Origin: Myxococcales bacterium
GTDB lineage: Bacteria > Myxococcota_A > Polyangia > Polyangiales > Houyiibacteriaceae
Reading direction: 5' to 3'
DNA length: 40,722 nucleotides
NCBI GenBank assembly: GCA_012744445.1
Contig: JAAYBZ010000049.1
Span: 1-40,722, forward strand
The notes beneath the pieces are model-generated. The model did no database searches. It was not told the DNA's origin and was given only the letters and a program-made list of their open reading frames with translations. Below are positions 16,444-26,105 of the stretch, one piece after another. The position numbers and the translations under genes are program-made. Each line of letters opens with the position of its first letter. Position 1 is the stretch's first letter.

Positions 16444-18297
16444 TCAGCTCTCGACGAAGGAGCGGAGCTGCTTGGAGCGGCTCGGATGCCGGAGCTTGCG
16501 CAGCGCCTTGGCCTCGATCTGACGGATGCGCTCGCGCGTCACGTCGAAGTCCTGACCGACCTCCTCGAGGGTGTGGTCGCTCTTCTCGCCGATGCCGAAG
16601 CGCATGCGGAGGACCTTCTCCTCGCGCGGCGTGAGCGTCTTGAGCACGCGACGCGTCTGCGCCTCGAGGTTGCTCGTGATGACGGCGTCGACCGGCGAGA
16701 CCGCGTTCTTGTCCTCGATGAAATCGCCCAGGCTCGAGTCCTCTTCCTCGCCGATGGGCGTCTCGAGGCTGATGGGCTCCTTGGCGATCTTGAGGACCTT
16801 GCGGACCTTCTCGAGCGGCATCTCCATGCGCTCGGCGATCTCCTCGGGGGTGGGCTCGCGCCCGAGCTCCTGCACGAGGTAGCGGCTCGTGCGGATGAGC
16901 TTGTTGATCGTCTCGATCATGTGGACCGGGATGCGGATCGTGCGCGCCTGATCGGCGATCGCGCGCGTGATCGCCTGCCGGATCCACCACGTCGCGTACG
17001 TGGAGAACTTGTAGCCGCGGCGGTACTCGAACTTGTCGACCGCCTTCATCAGGCCGATGTTCCCCTCCTGGATGAGGTCGAGGAACTGGAGGCCGCGGTT
17101 CGTGTACTTCTTGGCGATGGAGACCACGAGGCGGAGGTTGGCCTCGATGAGCTCGGCCTTGGCGCGCTCGGCCGAGCGCTCGCCGATGGAGAGCTCGTCG
17201 TAGGTCTGCTTGAGCTCCTCGAGGGGCTGGCCGATCTCCTCCTCGACCTTGCGGAGCACCGACTGCGCGTCCTCGATGATGCGCATCGCGAGGCGGATCT
17301 GATCGGGCGAGCCGTACTTGCGGTGGAGACGGCGCTCGTTGGCCTTCCCCGACTCCATCTCGGCGAGGATCTTGGGCATCTCCTCGTAGCGGAGGCCGCC
17401 GACGCGCTCCTCGGCCTCGGCGATGGTGCGCTCGGCGCGCTCGACGCGGCGCGCGTGCACCTTGAGCGCGGCGCAGATGCGGTCGATCTGCTTCTTGGAG
17501 AGCTGGAGCGAGCGGACCGCCTGGATGCGATCGCGGTCGTTCTTCTTGATGGCGTCCTCGAGCTCCTTGACCTTCTTCTCGGAGAGCTTCTGCCCCGACT
17601 GGAGCATCTCGCGGTGCTTCTGCCCGGCGGACTCGAGGCGGCGGATCTTCTCGAGGATCTTGTAGGTCTGCTCCTTGGCCTCTTCGTCGTTCGCGTCGTC
17701 GTCGGTCTTGTCGTAGTCCTTGATGACGTCCTTGATGCGGAGCTTGCCCTTCTTCAGGCCGTCGCCGATGGCGAGGATCTCCGAGACGCCCACGCGCGAG
17801 CGGAGGATGCACTGGAAGACGCGGTTCTCGCCCTCTTCGATGCGCTTGGCGATCTCGACCTCGCCCTCACGCGTGAGGAGCGAGACCGCCCCCATCTTCC
17901 GCAGGTACATGCGGACCGGGTCGTTGGACTTGGACGAGTAGGAGTCGTCGACGAGCGCGGGCGGGATGGTGCTCGTGCGCTCCTCGCGCTTGGCCTTGGC
18001 GGGCTTGACCTGCCCGTCGGCGCGGCGCTTGACGCTGGCGGCCGAGTCCACGAGCTGGATCTCCTCCTCGGCGAGCCAGATCATGAGGTCGTCGATGCGA
18101 TCCGGCGTCACGCTGTCGGCCGCGACGACGTCGTTGACCTCGTCGTAGGTGAGGTAGCCCTGCACCCGACCTCGCTCGAGCAGGCTTTGGACCTCTTTGC
18201 GCTCCTTGCCACGGGAACGGGCGGTCGCCGCGCTCTTGGTGGCCCCTTCGGGCGCGCCTTGGATCGGAGCGGTTCGAGCGGAGTCCTTCGTCGCCAT
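16444..18297 (-). CDS. rpoD: Primary sigma factor RpoD (sigma-70)
   Basis: Housekeeping sigma factor of 617 residues directing RNA polymerase to -35/-10 promoters. Region 1.1 begins near residue 35 ([20 protein letters not shown]). Region 1.2 is [22 protein letters not shown] charged non-conserved region runs from about residue 195 to 345, with many Lys/Glu heptads. Region 2 is near-canonical, with [45 protein letters not shown] and [12 protein letters not shown]. Region 4 ends with the helix-turn-helix [21 protein letters not shown]. Regions 2 and 4 identify the essential group 1 factor. The ATG touches the dnaG stop directly (TAG then ATG, zero spacing), so translation is almost certainly coupled. 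This is the dnaG-rpoD pair of the macromolecular synthesis operon without rpsU in front. Confidence 0.97.
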   Translation of the reverse strand: MATKDSARTAPIQGAPEGATKSAATARSRGKERKEVQSLLERGRVQGYLTYDEVNDVVAADSVTPDRIDDLMIWLAEEEIQLVDSAASVKRRADGQVKPAKAKREERTSTIPPALVDDSYSSKSNDPVRMYLRKMGAVSLLTREGEVEIAKRIEEGENRVFQCILRSRVGVSEILAIGDGLKKGKLRIKDVIKDYDKTDDDANDEEAKEQTYKILEKIRRLESAGQKHREMLQSGQKLSEKKVKELEDAIKKNDRDRIQAVRSLQLSKKQIDRICAALKVHARRVERAERTIAEAEERVGGLRYEEMPKILAEMESGKANERRLHRKYGSPDQIRLAMRIIEDAQSVLRKVEEEIGQPLEELKQTYDELSIGERSAERAKAELIEANLRLVVSIAKKYTNRGLQFLDLIQEGNIGLMKAVDKFEYRRGYKFSTYATWWIRQAITRAIADQARTIRIPVHMIETINKLIRTSRYLVQELGREPTPEEIAERMEMPLEKVRKVLKIAKEPISLETPIGEEEDSSLGDFIEDKNAVSPVDAVITSNLEAQTRRVLKTLTPREEKVLRMRFGIGEKSDHTLEEVGQDFDVTRERIRQIEAKALRKLRHPSRSKQLRSFVES

Positions 18298-20184
18298 CTA
18301 ATGCCTCGTCGTACTTCCTTGGTCGGGCGATGCACCTCGAGACATCGCACTGGACAGAACCTTGTCGAGCTCGCCGACCTCGCGCTCGAGCGCGACCCGG
18401 TCGGCGAGGAGAGAATCGGCGAGGGCGTCGTTCCCCGCGCGTCGGGCCTCGAGGATCTCCTCGCGGAGGCGTCGGAGCTCACGCTCGATCTGCCGCTTCG
18501 CCAACCTGAGAGCCCCCAAACGAAACCCCTCTTTCGCGCCCTTCTCACCCGTGAGGCTCACGGCCAGACGCCGCGCAAGCCACGCCCTCACGGACGACCC
18601 CTCGATCCGCTCGACGAGGCTCGGCCCGTCGAGCACCCCGCGCCGGAAGAACATCTCCGACGCCTCGCGAAGAATGGCCGCAAGTCCGGCGTCCGTCAAA
18701 AGGTTCGGGAGGAGCTCGGCCTCCGGCTCCTCGAGGAGCGCGGGCAGGTCGAGGATCATCCCGACGAGCTCGGCCTCGAGGGCGGGCGGCTCGTAGGGCG
18801 GCTCCTTGCGGGCGGGCGCCGGGCTCGCCGGACGCTCGCGGAGGCTGGAGAAGCTCGCCTGCGCGCCGCGGCGGAGCTCGCGCCGGACGGCGCCGACGTC
18901 GCGGATGCCGAAGCGCTGCGCGACGCGCTCCTCGTAGAGCTGGCGCTCGACGGGGCTGTCGATGCAGGCGAGCACCGGCGCGAGCGAGGCGATCGCGCGG
19001 CTGCGAGCCGAGGGATCGTCGCCGGCCTCACGGGCCGCGCCGTCCACGAGGAAATCGATGATGGCCGGCGCCGCCGCGAGCTTCTGCTCGAGCGCCGCCA
19101 CGCCCTCCCGGCGGAGGAAGCTGTCGGGATCGTCACCCGGAGGCATGGAGACGACGCGCGCCGCCACGCCCACCTTCGCGAGGATCGGATGCACCGCGGA
19201 GACGGCTTTGAGACCCGCCGAATCTCCGTCGAAGAGCAACACGGCACGATCGGCGAATCGCCGTACGAGCTTCGCGTGCGCTTCGGTGAATGCCGTTCCC
19301 ATGGGAGCTACGCTGTTCCTAAGGCCTGCTTGATGAAGCGCTAGGACGTCGAAGTTTCCTTCACAGATGAGCAACTCGCCACGACGCCGCGCGTCAAGAC
19401 GGCCCTCGAACAGCCCGTAGAGGATCTCGCCCTTCTTGTAGATGGGGCTCTCCGGGCTGTTGATGTACTTCGCGGGTTTCTCGGCGCCTTCGGGGAGCGG
19501 TGTGCGTGGCGGGAGCACGCGACCGCTGAACGCCACGATTCGCCCGTGGAGGTCGGCGATGGGGAACAGGAGCCGATGGCGGAATCGATCGTAGTACCCC
19601 GACCCCGAGCGCCGCGGCACGATCAAGCCGAGCGCTTCGGCCTCGCGGAGATCGATCCGCTTGGACTCGAGGAAGCGCACGAGCGCGTCCCATGCGTCCG
19701 GCGCGTAACCGAGCCGGAAGGTCCTCGCCGTCTCGGCCGTGACGCCGCGCTCCTCGATGGCGGCGCGCGCGAGCTCGGCGCCCTCTGCCCCCGCGAGCGC
19801 GCGCACGTAGAAGCCCGCCACCTCGTCCATGATGGCGTAGCGACGCTCCCGTCGTTCTCGCTCGGCGCGCTCCTTGAGCGCCTCGCTCGACTCGATCTTC
19901 GGGATGATCACGCCGGCGCGCTCGGCGAGCCGCTCGCACGCCTCGGGGAAGGTGAGCGACTCGATCTGCATGTAGAAGCGGATCACGTCGCCCGACGCGT
20001 GACAGCCGAAACAATGGAAGAAGCGCCGCTCCGGCATCACGTGGAACGAGGGCGTCTTCTCGTCGTGGAAGGGACAGAGCCCCTTGAAGCTCGCGCCGGT
20101 CTTCCTCAGCCGGACGTAGTCGCCGACCAGGGCGACGATATCCGTCCTCTCGCGGATCTCGGCGATCGTCTCTTCCGGAATCAC
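18298..20184 (-). CDS. dnaG: DNA primase DnaG
   Basis: DnaG makes RNA primers at the replication fork. The 628 residues carry the three expected parts. An N-terminal zinc-binding domain has ligands in CPFHDEKTPSFH and HCFGCHASGD (CHC2 type, residues about 37-65). A TOPRIM core has LLICEGNFDVLALHQAG, with the catalytic Glu, and LLFDGDSAGLKA, with the DxD pair. A C-terminal helical domain, expected to bind the DnaB helicase, is joined by a Pro/Ala/Arg-rich stretch around residues 450-465. The start is GTG at 20184, giving MIPEETIAEIRERTDIVALV, the standard primase opening; no strong Shine-Dalgarno is visible. The stop abuts the rpoD ATG. Divergent from the CPBP protease gene. Confidence 0.97.
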   Translation of the reverse strand: MIPEETIAEIRERTDIVALVGDYVRLRKTGASFKGLCPFHDEKTPSFHVMPERRFFHCFGCHASGDVIRFYMQIESLTFPEACERLAERAGVIIPKIESSEALKERAERERRERRYAIMDEVAGFYVRALAGAEGAELARAAIEERGVTAETARTFRLGYAPDAWDALVRFLESKRIDLREAEALGLIVPRRSGSGYYDRFRHRLLFPIADLHGRIVAFSGRVLPPRTPLPEGAEKPAKYINSPESPIYKKGEILYGLFEGRLDARRRGELLICEGNFDVLALHQAGLRNSVAPMGTAFTEAHAKLVRRFADRAVLLFDGDSAGLKAVSAVHPILAKVGVAARVVSMPPGDDPDSFLRREGVAALEQKLAAAPAIIDFLVDGAAREAGDDPSARSRAIASLAPVLACIDSPVERQLYEERVAQRFGIRDVGAVRRELRRGAQASFSSLRERPASPAPARKEPPYEPPALEAELVGMILDLPALLEEPEAELLPNLLTDAGLAAILREASEMFFRRGVLDGPSLVERIEGSSVRAWLARRLAVSLTGEKGAKEGFRLGALRLAKRQIERELRRLREEILEARRAGNDALADSLLADRVALEREVGELDKVLSSAMSRGASPDQGSTTRH

Positions 20185-20198
20185 AGGGACGAGCGGTC

Positions 20199-20226
20199 AG
20201 TCTATGGAGGGGGAGGCCCTTGGCAA
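20199..20226 (-). promoter_or_regulatory. Candidate sigma-70 promoter of dnaG-rpoD
   Basis: On the minus strand TTGCCA (20226-20221) is followed after 16 bases by TAGACT (20204-20199), shortly upstream of the dnaG GTG at 20184. The match is moderate and the leader would be very short, which fits the lack of a clear Shine-Dalgarno. Confidence 0.4.
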
Positions 20227-20279
20227 GTGGAGTTTCGGCCTGTATCCACCCCTGCGACCGCTTCGCCTCCGATTTTTCG

Positions 20280-21008
20280 ATGACGAGCCCCGGATCCCGC
20301 GACCGTCCGCTTCGCGACGTTTTCTTCACGTTTTCGGCCGTGGGTCTCCTGTGTGTGATCGCGGGTCTCCTGCGACGTGTGCCCCATGGAGAGGAGATCG
20401 CGCCGACGCTCGTGGCGGGCGCCTTCCTCTTCACGGCGCTCGAAAAGGCCCGCCGGGCCCCGGGCGGCGCCGCGCGCTTCGGCATCGCGCTCGGCGGCCT
20501 GCTCCTCCCGCGCGAGGAAGACTCCAACCTCGACCTCCGCGCCCTGCTCCGCGAGGCGGCCACGGAGATCGGCGTCGCGCTCGGGCTCGCGCTCCTCACG
20601 TTCGTGCCCTACGCCTTGGCCTACGCGGCCTGGCACGCGCCCTCGCGGCCCTTCTCCTTCGACGCCATCGCCCTCGCGCCCAGCTTCGTCATAGGGCAGC
20701 TCGTCGTGGTCGCGCTCCCCGAGGAGGCGTTCTTCCGAGGCTTCGTCCAATCCCGTCTCTCCGAGGCATTCGCCGATCGGAGGACGCTCTTCGGCGTGTC
20801 GCTCTCGCTCCGCGCGCTCGTGCTCCAGGCCGCGCTCTTCGCCGTCGTGCACGTGCTCGTGGACCCGCACCCTGCGCGCCTCGCGGTCTTCTTCCCGGGG
20901 CTCCTCTTCGGATTCGTCCGCGAATGGAGGGGCGGGATCGGCGCCGCGCTCACCTACCACGCGCTCTCCAACCTCTTCTCGGAGGCCCTCTTCCAGGGCT
21001 TTTTCTGA
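20280..21008 (+). CDS. CPBP-family glutamic intramembrane protease, myxosortase-like
   Basis: A 242-residue membrane protein with six to eight hydrophobic segments. The CPBP/Abi signature is complete: EEAFFRG (residues 148-154, paired glutamates plus arginine), HVLVDPHPARLAVFFPGLLFGFVRE (from residue 191) with the next catalytic histidine, and TYHALSNLFSE (from 225) with the last. The pattern of residues after the second motif, including DPHPARLAVFFPG and the HALSNLFSE ending, resembles the myxobacterial CPBP group proposed to cleave MYXO-CTERM sorting tails. That assignment is from memory of the family and is tentative; a housekeeping CPBP role is possible. I use the ATG at 20280; an in-frame TTG at 20220 would add 20 polar residues. 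nadC starts 43 bases downstream. Confidence 0.82.
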   Translation: MTSPGSRDRPLRDVFFTFSAVGLLCVIAGLLRRVPHGEEIAPTLVAGAFLFTALEKARRAPGGAARFGIALGGLLLPREEDSNLDLRALLREAATEIGVALGLALLTFVPYALAYAAWHAPSRPFSFDAIALAPSFVIGQLVVVALPEEAFFRGFVQSRLSEAFADRRTLFGVSLSLRALVLQAALFAVVHVLVDPHPARLAVFFPGLLFGFVREWRGGIGAALTYHALSNLFSEALFQGFF

Positions 21009-21051
21009 GTCCTCCTTGCTCGCGCGGGAAAGTCGAGGAATCGTGCGACAT

Positions 21052-21915
21052 ATGAGTTTCGCACCGCCTCCTCCTCCTCGATCGACCGTGCGCGAGATCG
21101 TCGCCCGCGCCCTCGCCGAGGACATCGGCCGTGGCGACGTGACGAGCGAGGCCTGCATCGAGCCCACGCTCGCCTACCGCGCCGAGCTCCGCGCGCGTGA
21201 GCGCCTCGTCTTCTCCGGAGGCCCCGTCCTCGCCGAGGTCTTCGCGCAGGTCGATCCCCAGGTCCGCGTCGAGCTCCACGCCGAAGAGGGCGCGTGGGTC
21301 GAGCCCAAGGCGAGCGTCGCCACCCTGCGCGGGAGCGCGCGGAGCCTGCTCCTCGGCGAGCGCGTCGCGCTGAACCTCCTCCAGCGGATGTGCGGCGTGG
21401 CCACGCTCACGCGGCGCCACGTCGAGGCGCTCCCCGAGGGCTCGAGGACGCGCATCGCCGACACACGCAAGACCACCCCCGGCCTGCGCGCGCTCGAGCG
21501 CTACGCCGTGCGATGCGGAGGCGGTTTCAACCACCGCGAGGATCTCTCCTCGGCCGTGCTCATCAAGGACAACCACGTCGCGGCCGCGGGCGGCGTCGCC
21601 GCCGCGATCCAACGCGCGCGCGCCTACGCGCCGCACACGAGCCGCATCGAGTGTGAGGTCGACACCGAGGCGCAGCTCCGCGAGGCGGTGGAAGCCGGCG
21701 CCGAGATCGTCCTCCTCGACAACTTCCAGGACGACGCCGTCGCGCGCGCCGTCGAGGCCTTCCACGGCAAGGTCGTGCTCGAGGTCTCGGGCGGCGTCAC
21801 GCTCGAGCGCATCCCGAGGCTCGCCACCATGGGCGTCGACGTGATCAGCGTCGGCGCGCTCACGCACTCCGCCAGGGCGGCCGACCTCGGCCTCGACTTC
21901 GAGGTGGAGTCATGA
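21052..21915 (+). CDS. nadC: Nicotinate-nucleotide pyrophosphorylase (quinolinate phosphoribosyltransferase)
   Basis: NadC turns quinolinate and PRPP into nicotinate mononucleotide in de novo NAD synthesis; its product is the substrate of NadD, encoded at 2386-2937. The 287-residue length is normal. Signature blocks are LAEDIGRGDVTSEA, NLLQRMCGVATLTRRHVE, the PRPP/quinolinate site DTRKTTPGLRALERYAVRCGG followed by NHREDLSSAVLIKDNH, and the C-terminal IECEVDTEAQ, LLDNF, EVSGGV and VDVISVGALTHS strands of the TIM-type barrel. The ATG at 21052 opens with a short proline run. The stop overlaps birA by four bases (21912-21915), a common nadC-birA arrangement. Confidence 0.96.
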   Translation: MSFAPPPPPRSTVREIVARALAEDIGRGDVTSEACIEPTLAYRAELRARERLVFSGGPVLAEVFAQVDPQVRVELHAEEGAWVEPKASVATLRGSARSLLLGERVALNLLQRMCGVATLTRRHVEALPEGSRTRIADTRKTTPGLRALERYAVRCGGGFNHREDLSSAVLIKDNHVAAAGGVAAAIQRARAYAPHTSRIECEVDTEAQLREAVEAGAEIVLLDNFQDDAVARAVEAFHGKVVLEVSGGVTLERIPRLATMGVDVISVGALTHSARAADLGLDFEVES

Positions 21916-22667
21916 GTTTCCTCGATCGCAAACGACTCGAAGAGGCCTTCCGCGGCAAGCGCATCGGCCGCCCGCTCGTCCTGCTCGAGCGCACCTCGAG
22001 CACGATGGACGTGGCGCGCGAGCGCACCTCCGAGCCCGGCACGCTCGTCGTCGCCGATCGCCAGGACGCAGGGCGCGGATCGCGCGGCCGCACGTGGTCG
22101 AGCCCACCCGGCACCGACCTCTATCTCAGCTTCGTCTGGGGACCGCTCGAGCCCATCGCGAACCCCGGCGTGATGACGCTCGCCGTGGGCCTCGGCGTGG
22201 CCGAAGCCGTCGAGTCGCTCACCGGCAAGCACACGCTCGTGAAGTGGCCCAACGACGTGCTCCTCGATCACGCCAAGGTCTCCGGCATCCTCGTCGAGTC
22301 GAGCGGCGACTTCTCGCAGGGCGTGGTCGTCGGCCTCGGCCTCAACGTCAACCGCGCCTCCTTCCCCGACGATCTCGCCGAGGGGGCGACCTCGCTCCAC
22401 CTCGCCACGGGGCGCACCTTCGAGCGCGAAGAGGTGCTCGTCGAGACGCTCGCGAGCGTCGAGCAATGGCTCGCGCGTTACGAGCAGCTCGGCCCCGCGC
22501 CCATCGTCGAAGGGCTCGACCGACGCCTCGCCTACCGCAACGAGCGCGTGCGTGCCGGGGAGATCAAGGGCGTCGTCGAGGGCATCGCCAAGGACGGCGC
22601 GCTCATCCTCCGCGACGGCACCGAGCTTCATCGCATCCTCGCGGGACGTGTGGAGCCCATCGAATGA
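21912..22667 (+). CDS. birA: Biotin--[acetyl-CoA-carboxylase] ligase, monofunctional BirA
   Basis: BirA activates biotin as biotinyl-AMP and attaches it to the carrier lysine of acetyl-CoA carboxylase. The 251 residues begin close to the catalytic domain, so the N-terminal winged helix of the bifunctional E. coli repressor is absent; this protein should be a ligase only. ADRQDAGRGSRGRTWSSPPG is the biotinyl-AMP binding loop (GRGRxGRxW type). VKWPNDVLLDHAKVSGILVES contains the biotin-site lysine block. GLGLNVN follows. The C-terminal SH3-like cap contains GVVEGIAKDGALIL. The gene overlaps nadC upstream and ygfZ downstream by four bases each, giving a three-gene coupled cluster. Confidence 0.94.
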   Translation: MSFLDRKRLEEAFRGKRIGRPLVLLERTSSTMDVARERTSEPGTLVVADRQDAGRGSRGRTWSSPPGTDLYLSFVWGPLEPIANPGVMTLAVGLGVAEAVESLTGKHTLVKWPNDVLLDHAKVSGILVESSGDFSQGVVVGLGLNVNRASFPDDLAEGATSLHLATGRTFEREEVLVETLASVEQWLARYEQLGPAPIVEGLDRRLAYRNERVRAGEIKGVVEGIAKDGALILRDGTELHRILAGRVEPIE

Positions 22668-23467
22668 TCCGACTCGCCGATCTGCACGAGACCCTCGTCG
22701 AGATCCGTGGTGACGAGGCCCGCTCCTGGCTCAACGGCCAGCTCACCTGCAACGTCCACGCCCTTCCGCCCGGCGGCTCGATGCGCGGCCTCCGTCTGAC
22801 CAAGAACGGCCGCATCCTCGCCGTCGTCCGCGTGCTCGATCGCCCCGACGGCCTCGACCTCTTGGTGCCGCGCGACCGCGCCGAAGAGCTCGTCGCCGAT
22901 CTCGATCGCTACATCATCATGGAGGACGTCGAGCTCCATCCGCGCTTCGAGGAGCGCGCCTATGCCTTGCTCGGCGAGGGGCACGCCCAGGAGGGCACGA
23001 TCCCGGGCGAGCTCTTCGGCCAGCCGGTCTCCTTCGCGACGAGCCCCGACCTCGACGCCGCCTGTGCGCGCCACGGCGCGACGCGCCTCACGGACGACGA
23101 GCTCGAGACGCTCCGCATCGAGGCAGGCGAGCCGGGCGCGGCCGAGCTCTCGCGGGGCCTCCTCCCCCAAGAAGCCGGGCTCAAGGCGCTCGTCTCCTTC
23201 ACCAAGGGCTGTTACCTCGGCCAAGAACCGGTGGTGATGCTCGAGCACCGCGGCCGCGCGCCCAAGCGCCTCGCCCGATTCCGCACGGCCGAGCCCACGC
23301 ACGCCGGCGCGCCCCTCACCCTCCCCTCCGGCGAGGCGATCGGCGAGATCACGAGCGCCGCGGGCCCCTTTGCCCTCGCCCTCGTCCCGCGCCGAGCCGA
23401 GGAAGAGCCCTCCCTCTTCGTGGACGGGAAGCGCGCCCTCGAATGGCGCTTCGTCGACGCCGGCTGA
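22664..23467 (+). CDS. ygfZ: YgfZ/GcvT-domain folate-binding protein
   Basis: YgfZ-family proteins are tetrahydrofolate-binding relatives of the glycine-cleavage T protein that support assembly or repair of certain iron-sulfur proteins. The 267-residue protein shows the hallmark KGCYLGQE motif (from about residue 182) with its conserved cysteine. It also has the N-terminal block RSWLNGQLTCNVHALPPG and a GLLPQEAGL segment just before the motif. The link to Fe-S metabolism is reinforced by erpA, which starts 58 bases downstream on the same strand. The start codon overlaps the birA stop (ATGA). Confidence 0.92.
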   Translation: MIRLADLHETLVEIRGDEARSWLNGQLTCNVHALPPGGSMRGLRLTKNGRILAVVRVLDRPDGLDLLVPRDRAEELVADLDRYIIMEDVELHPRFEERAYALLGEGHAQEGTIPGELFGQPVSFATSPDLDAACARHGATRLTDDELETLRIEAGEPGAAELSRGLLPQEAGLKALVSFTKGCYLGQEPVVMLEHRGRAPKRLARFRTAEPTHAGAPLTLPSGEAIGEITSAAGPFALALVPRRAEEEPSLFVDGKRALEWRFVDAG

Positions 23468-23508
23468 ACGCCCGGTGGTCAATCGGACCTTCGCGACCTA
23501 TATTGGCC

Positions 23509-23522
23509 GTTCCAAGAGGAAC
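23509..23522 (+). promoter_or_regulatory. Small hairpin holding the erpA ribosome-binding site
   Basis: GTTCC (23509-23513) pairs with GGAAC (23518-23522) around the loop AAGA, two bases before the erpA ATG. The likely Shine-Dalgarno, AAGAGGAA, spans the loop and the 3' arm, so folding would partly hide it. A five-pair stem is weak. Confidence 0.4.
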
Positions 23523-23524
23523 GA

Positions 23525-23851
23525 ATGTCGCTTTCACTCACGCCCAAGGCCGCCGAAAAGGTCAAAGAGATCCGACAGCTGGAGAACATCCCCGAACAGG
23601 GGCTCCGCGTCCGCGTCCTCGGCGGAGGTTGCTCCGGCTTCACCTACGACCTCTTCTTCGAGGACGAGCACGGAGAGCTCGATCAGACCTTCGTGTCGCA
23701 CGGGGTGCCCATCTACGTCGACATGATGAGCTACCAGTACCTCGAGGGGACGGAGATCGACTACGTCGAGGGTCTGCACGGGGCCGGTTTCAAGTTCCTC
23801 AACCCCCAGGCCCAGGCCACCTGCGGCTGCGGCAGCAGCTTCTCCACCTGA
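23525..23851 (+). CDS. erpA: A-type iron-sulfur carrier ErpA
   Basis: A-type carriers deliver Fe-S clusters to target proteins. The 108-residue sequence has the three conserved cysteines: one in LGGGCSGFTYDL (about residue 37) and two in CGCGSSF near the C-terminus. SLTPKAAEKVKEI and GLHGAGFKFLNPQAQATCGC are typical. ErpA and IscA are hard to separate by eye; ErpA is preferred because no isc genes are adjacent. ATG at 23525 with AAGAGGAA just upstream inside a small hairpin. It follows ygfZ, also Fe-S linked, by 57 bases, and is followed by a strong terminator, so it is the last gene of the run. Confidence 0.92.
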   Translation: MSLSLTPKAAEKVKEIRQLENIPEQGLRVRVLGGGCSGFTYDLFFEDEHGELDQTFVSHGVPIYVDMMSYQYLEGTEIDYVEGLHGAGFKFLNPQAQATCGCGSSFST

Positions 23852-23910
23852 GCCCTTCCACAGGCCCCGCCCAACGCGCCGTCAGGCGCGGAATCGCTGG
23901 CTTTTTCGCG

Positions 23911-23943
23911 AGCCCGGTCGACGTCCCTCGGCCGGGCTTTTTT
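23911..23943 (+). terminator. Rho-independent terminator after erpA
   Basis: AGCCCGG (23911-23917) pairs with CCGGGCT (23932-23938) around a 14-base loop, and six T residues follow (23938-23943). It closes the CPBP-nadC-birA-ygfZ-erpA run about 60 bases after the erpA stop. Confidence 0.85.
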
Positions 23944-24033
23944 GCGTCGTGGAATGACCCGAGACCCTCAGAGGTTCGACCTTTAGGGACCTTCCTCTCC
24001 AGCTCGCCGAATTCGCGTCCCATCGGCGTCGGT

Positions 24034-24062
24034 TTGACGAAGTTTGTGAGGATGCTTACCTA
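24034..24062 (+). promoter_or_regulatory. Candidate sigma-70 promoter of the RpoH-like sigma gene
   Basis: TTGACG (24034-24039), then 17 bases, then TACCTA (24057-24062). It is placed about 40 bases before the GTG start at 24102 and just after the upstream terminator. The 250-base gap between erpA and this gene otherwise shows only that terminator and no ORF. Confidence 0.5.
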
Positions 24063-24101
24063 ATCGAATTGAAACCCTCGAAACCCTCGAGGAGCAGCAC
24101 C

Positions 24102-24944
24102 GTGGCCTCCGAGAACGACCCCTCCCTCAACAGATACATCGAGCGCGTCCGCGCCATCCCCACGCTCTCGCGCGAGGACGAGCACGCGCTCGCGCTCGAA
24201 GCGCAGGCCGGGTCGCAGGAAGCCCAGGACAAGCTCATCGAGGCCAACCTCCGCTACGTCGTGGCCGTCGCCCTCCAGTACCGGCGCTACGGCATCCGGC
24301 TGAGCGAGCTCATCGCCGAGGGCAACCTCGGCCTCGTCACCGCCGTGAAGAAATTCGATCCGCACCGCGGGACGCGCTTCGTCACCTACGCCGGATATTG
24401 GATCCGCGCCTTCGTGCTCGAGGCCGTGGTACGCTCCACGAGCCTCGTCGGCGGTGGCGCCGGCCCGCTCCGCTCCAAGCTCTTCTTCCGGCTCCGCCGT
24501 GAGCGCGCGCGCGTGGCCACGCTCACCAACGATCCCGACGAGCGCATCGAGATCATGGCCGAGCGCTTCGACACCACGCCGGCCAAGATGGAGTCGATGC
24601 TCCGGCGCATCGAGGCGGGCGACGTCTCCCTCGACCAGCCCGTCTTCGACGAGTCGGCCACCTCGCTCGTGGAGACGCTCGAGTCCACCGAGGATCCGCC
24701 CGACGAGCAATACGCGCGGATGGTCGCCTCCCGCCAGCTCGCCGAGCGCCTGAGCGACGCCCTCGAGGTCCTCGACAAGCGCGAACGCCTCATCGTCGAG
24801 CAGCGCATCCTCGGCGACGAGGAGGTCTCGCTCGCCGCCCTCGGACGTGAGCTCGGCGTGAGCCGAGAGCGCGCGCGTCAGCTCGAGGCGCGCGCCAAGG
24901 CCAAGCTGCGGAACGAGCTCCGCGACCTGGCCCCCGCCGCCTGA
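24102..24944 (+). CDS. RpoH-like (sigma-32 group) RNA polymerase sigma factor
   Basis: A 280-residue group 3 sigma factor. Region 2 reads EANLRYVVAVALQYRRYGIRLSELIAEGNLGLVTAVKKFDPHRGTRFVTYAGYWIRAFV. A segment close to the RpoH box follows (SKLFFRLRRER; E. coli sigma-32 has a KLFFNLR-type sequence). Region 4 ends in LGRELGVSRERARQLEARAKAKL. It lacks region 1.1. Members direct heat-shock genes, and in myxobacteria related paralogues serve development, so the regulon cannot be read from sequence. I place the start at GTG 24102 because AGGAG (24090-24094) lies seven bases upstream; an in-frame TTG at 24069 would add eleven residues encoded by a short tandem repeat. Convergent with the OmpA-family gene, six bases between stops. 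Confidence 0.9.
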   Translation: MASENDPSLNRYIERVRAIPTLSREDEHALALEAQAGSQEAQDKLIEANLRYVVAVALQYRRYGIRLSELIAEGNLGLVTAVKKFDPHRGTRFVTYAGYWIRAFVLEAVVRSTSLVGGGAGPLRSKLFFRLRRERARVATLTNDPDERIEIMAERFDTTPAKMESMLRRIEAGDVSLDQPVFDESATSLVETLESTEDPPDEQYARMVASRQLAERLSDALEVLDKRERLIVEQRILGDEEVSLAALGRELGVSRERARQLEARAKAKLRNELRDLAPAA

Positions 24945-24950
24945 GCCCGC

Positions 24951-26101
<1,151 letters not shown>

Positions 26102-26105
<4 letters not shown>

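Noticed and set aside
16486..19344. Open frame of about 950 codons on the + strand
   Set aside because: Antisense to rpoD and dnaG, both identified by strong motifs; no start context or domain.
21000..23470. A biotin operon or BirA repressor regulon
   Set aside because: BirA here lacks the DNA-binding domain, and no bio genes or operator palindrome are seen.
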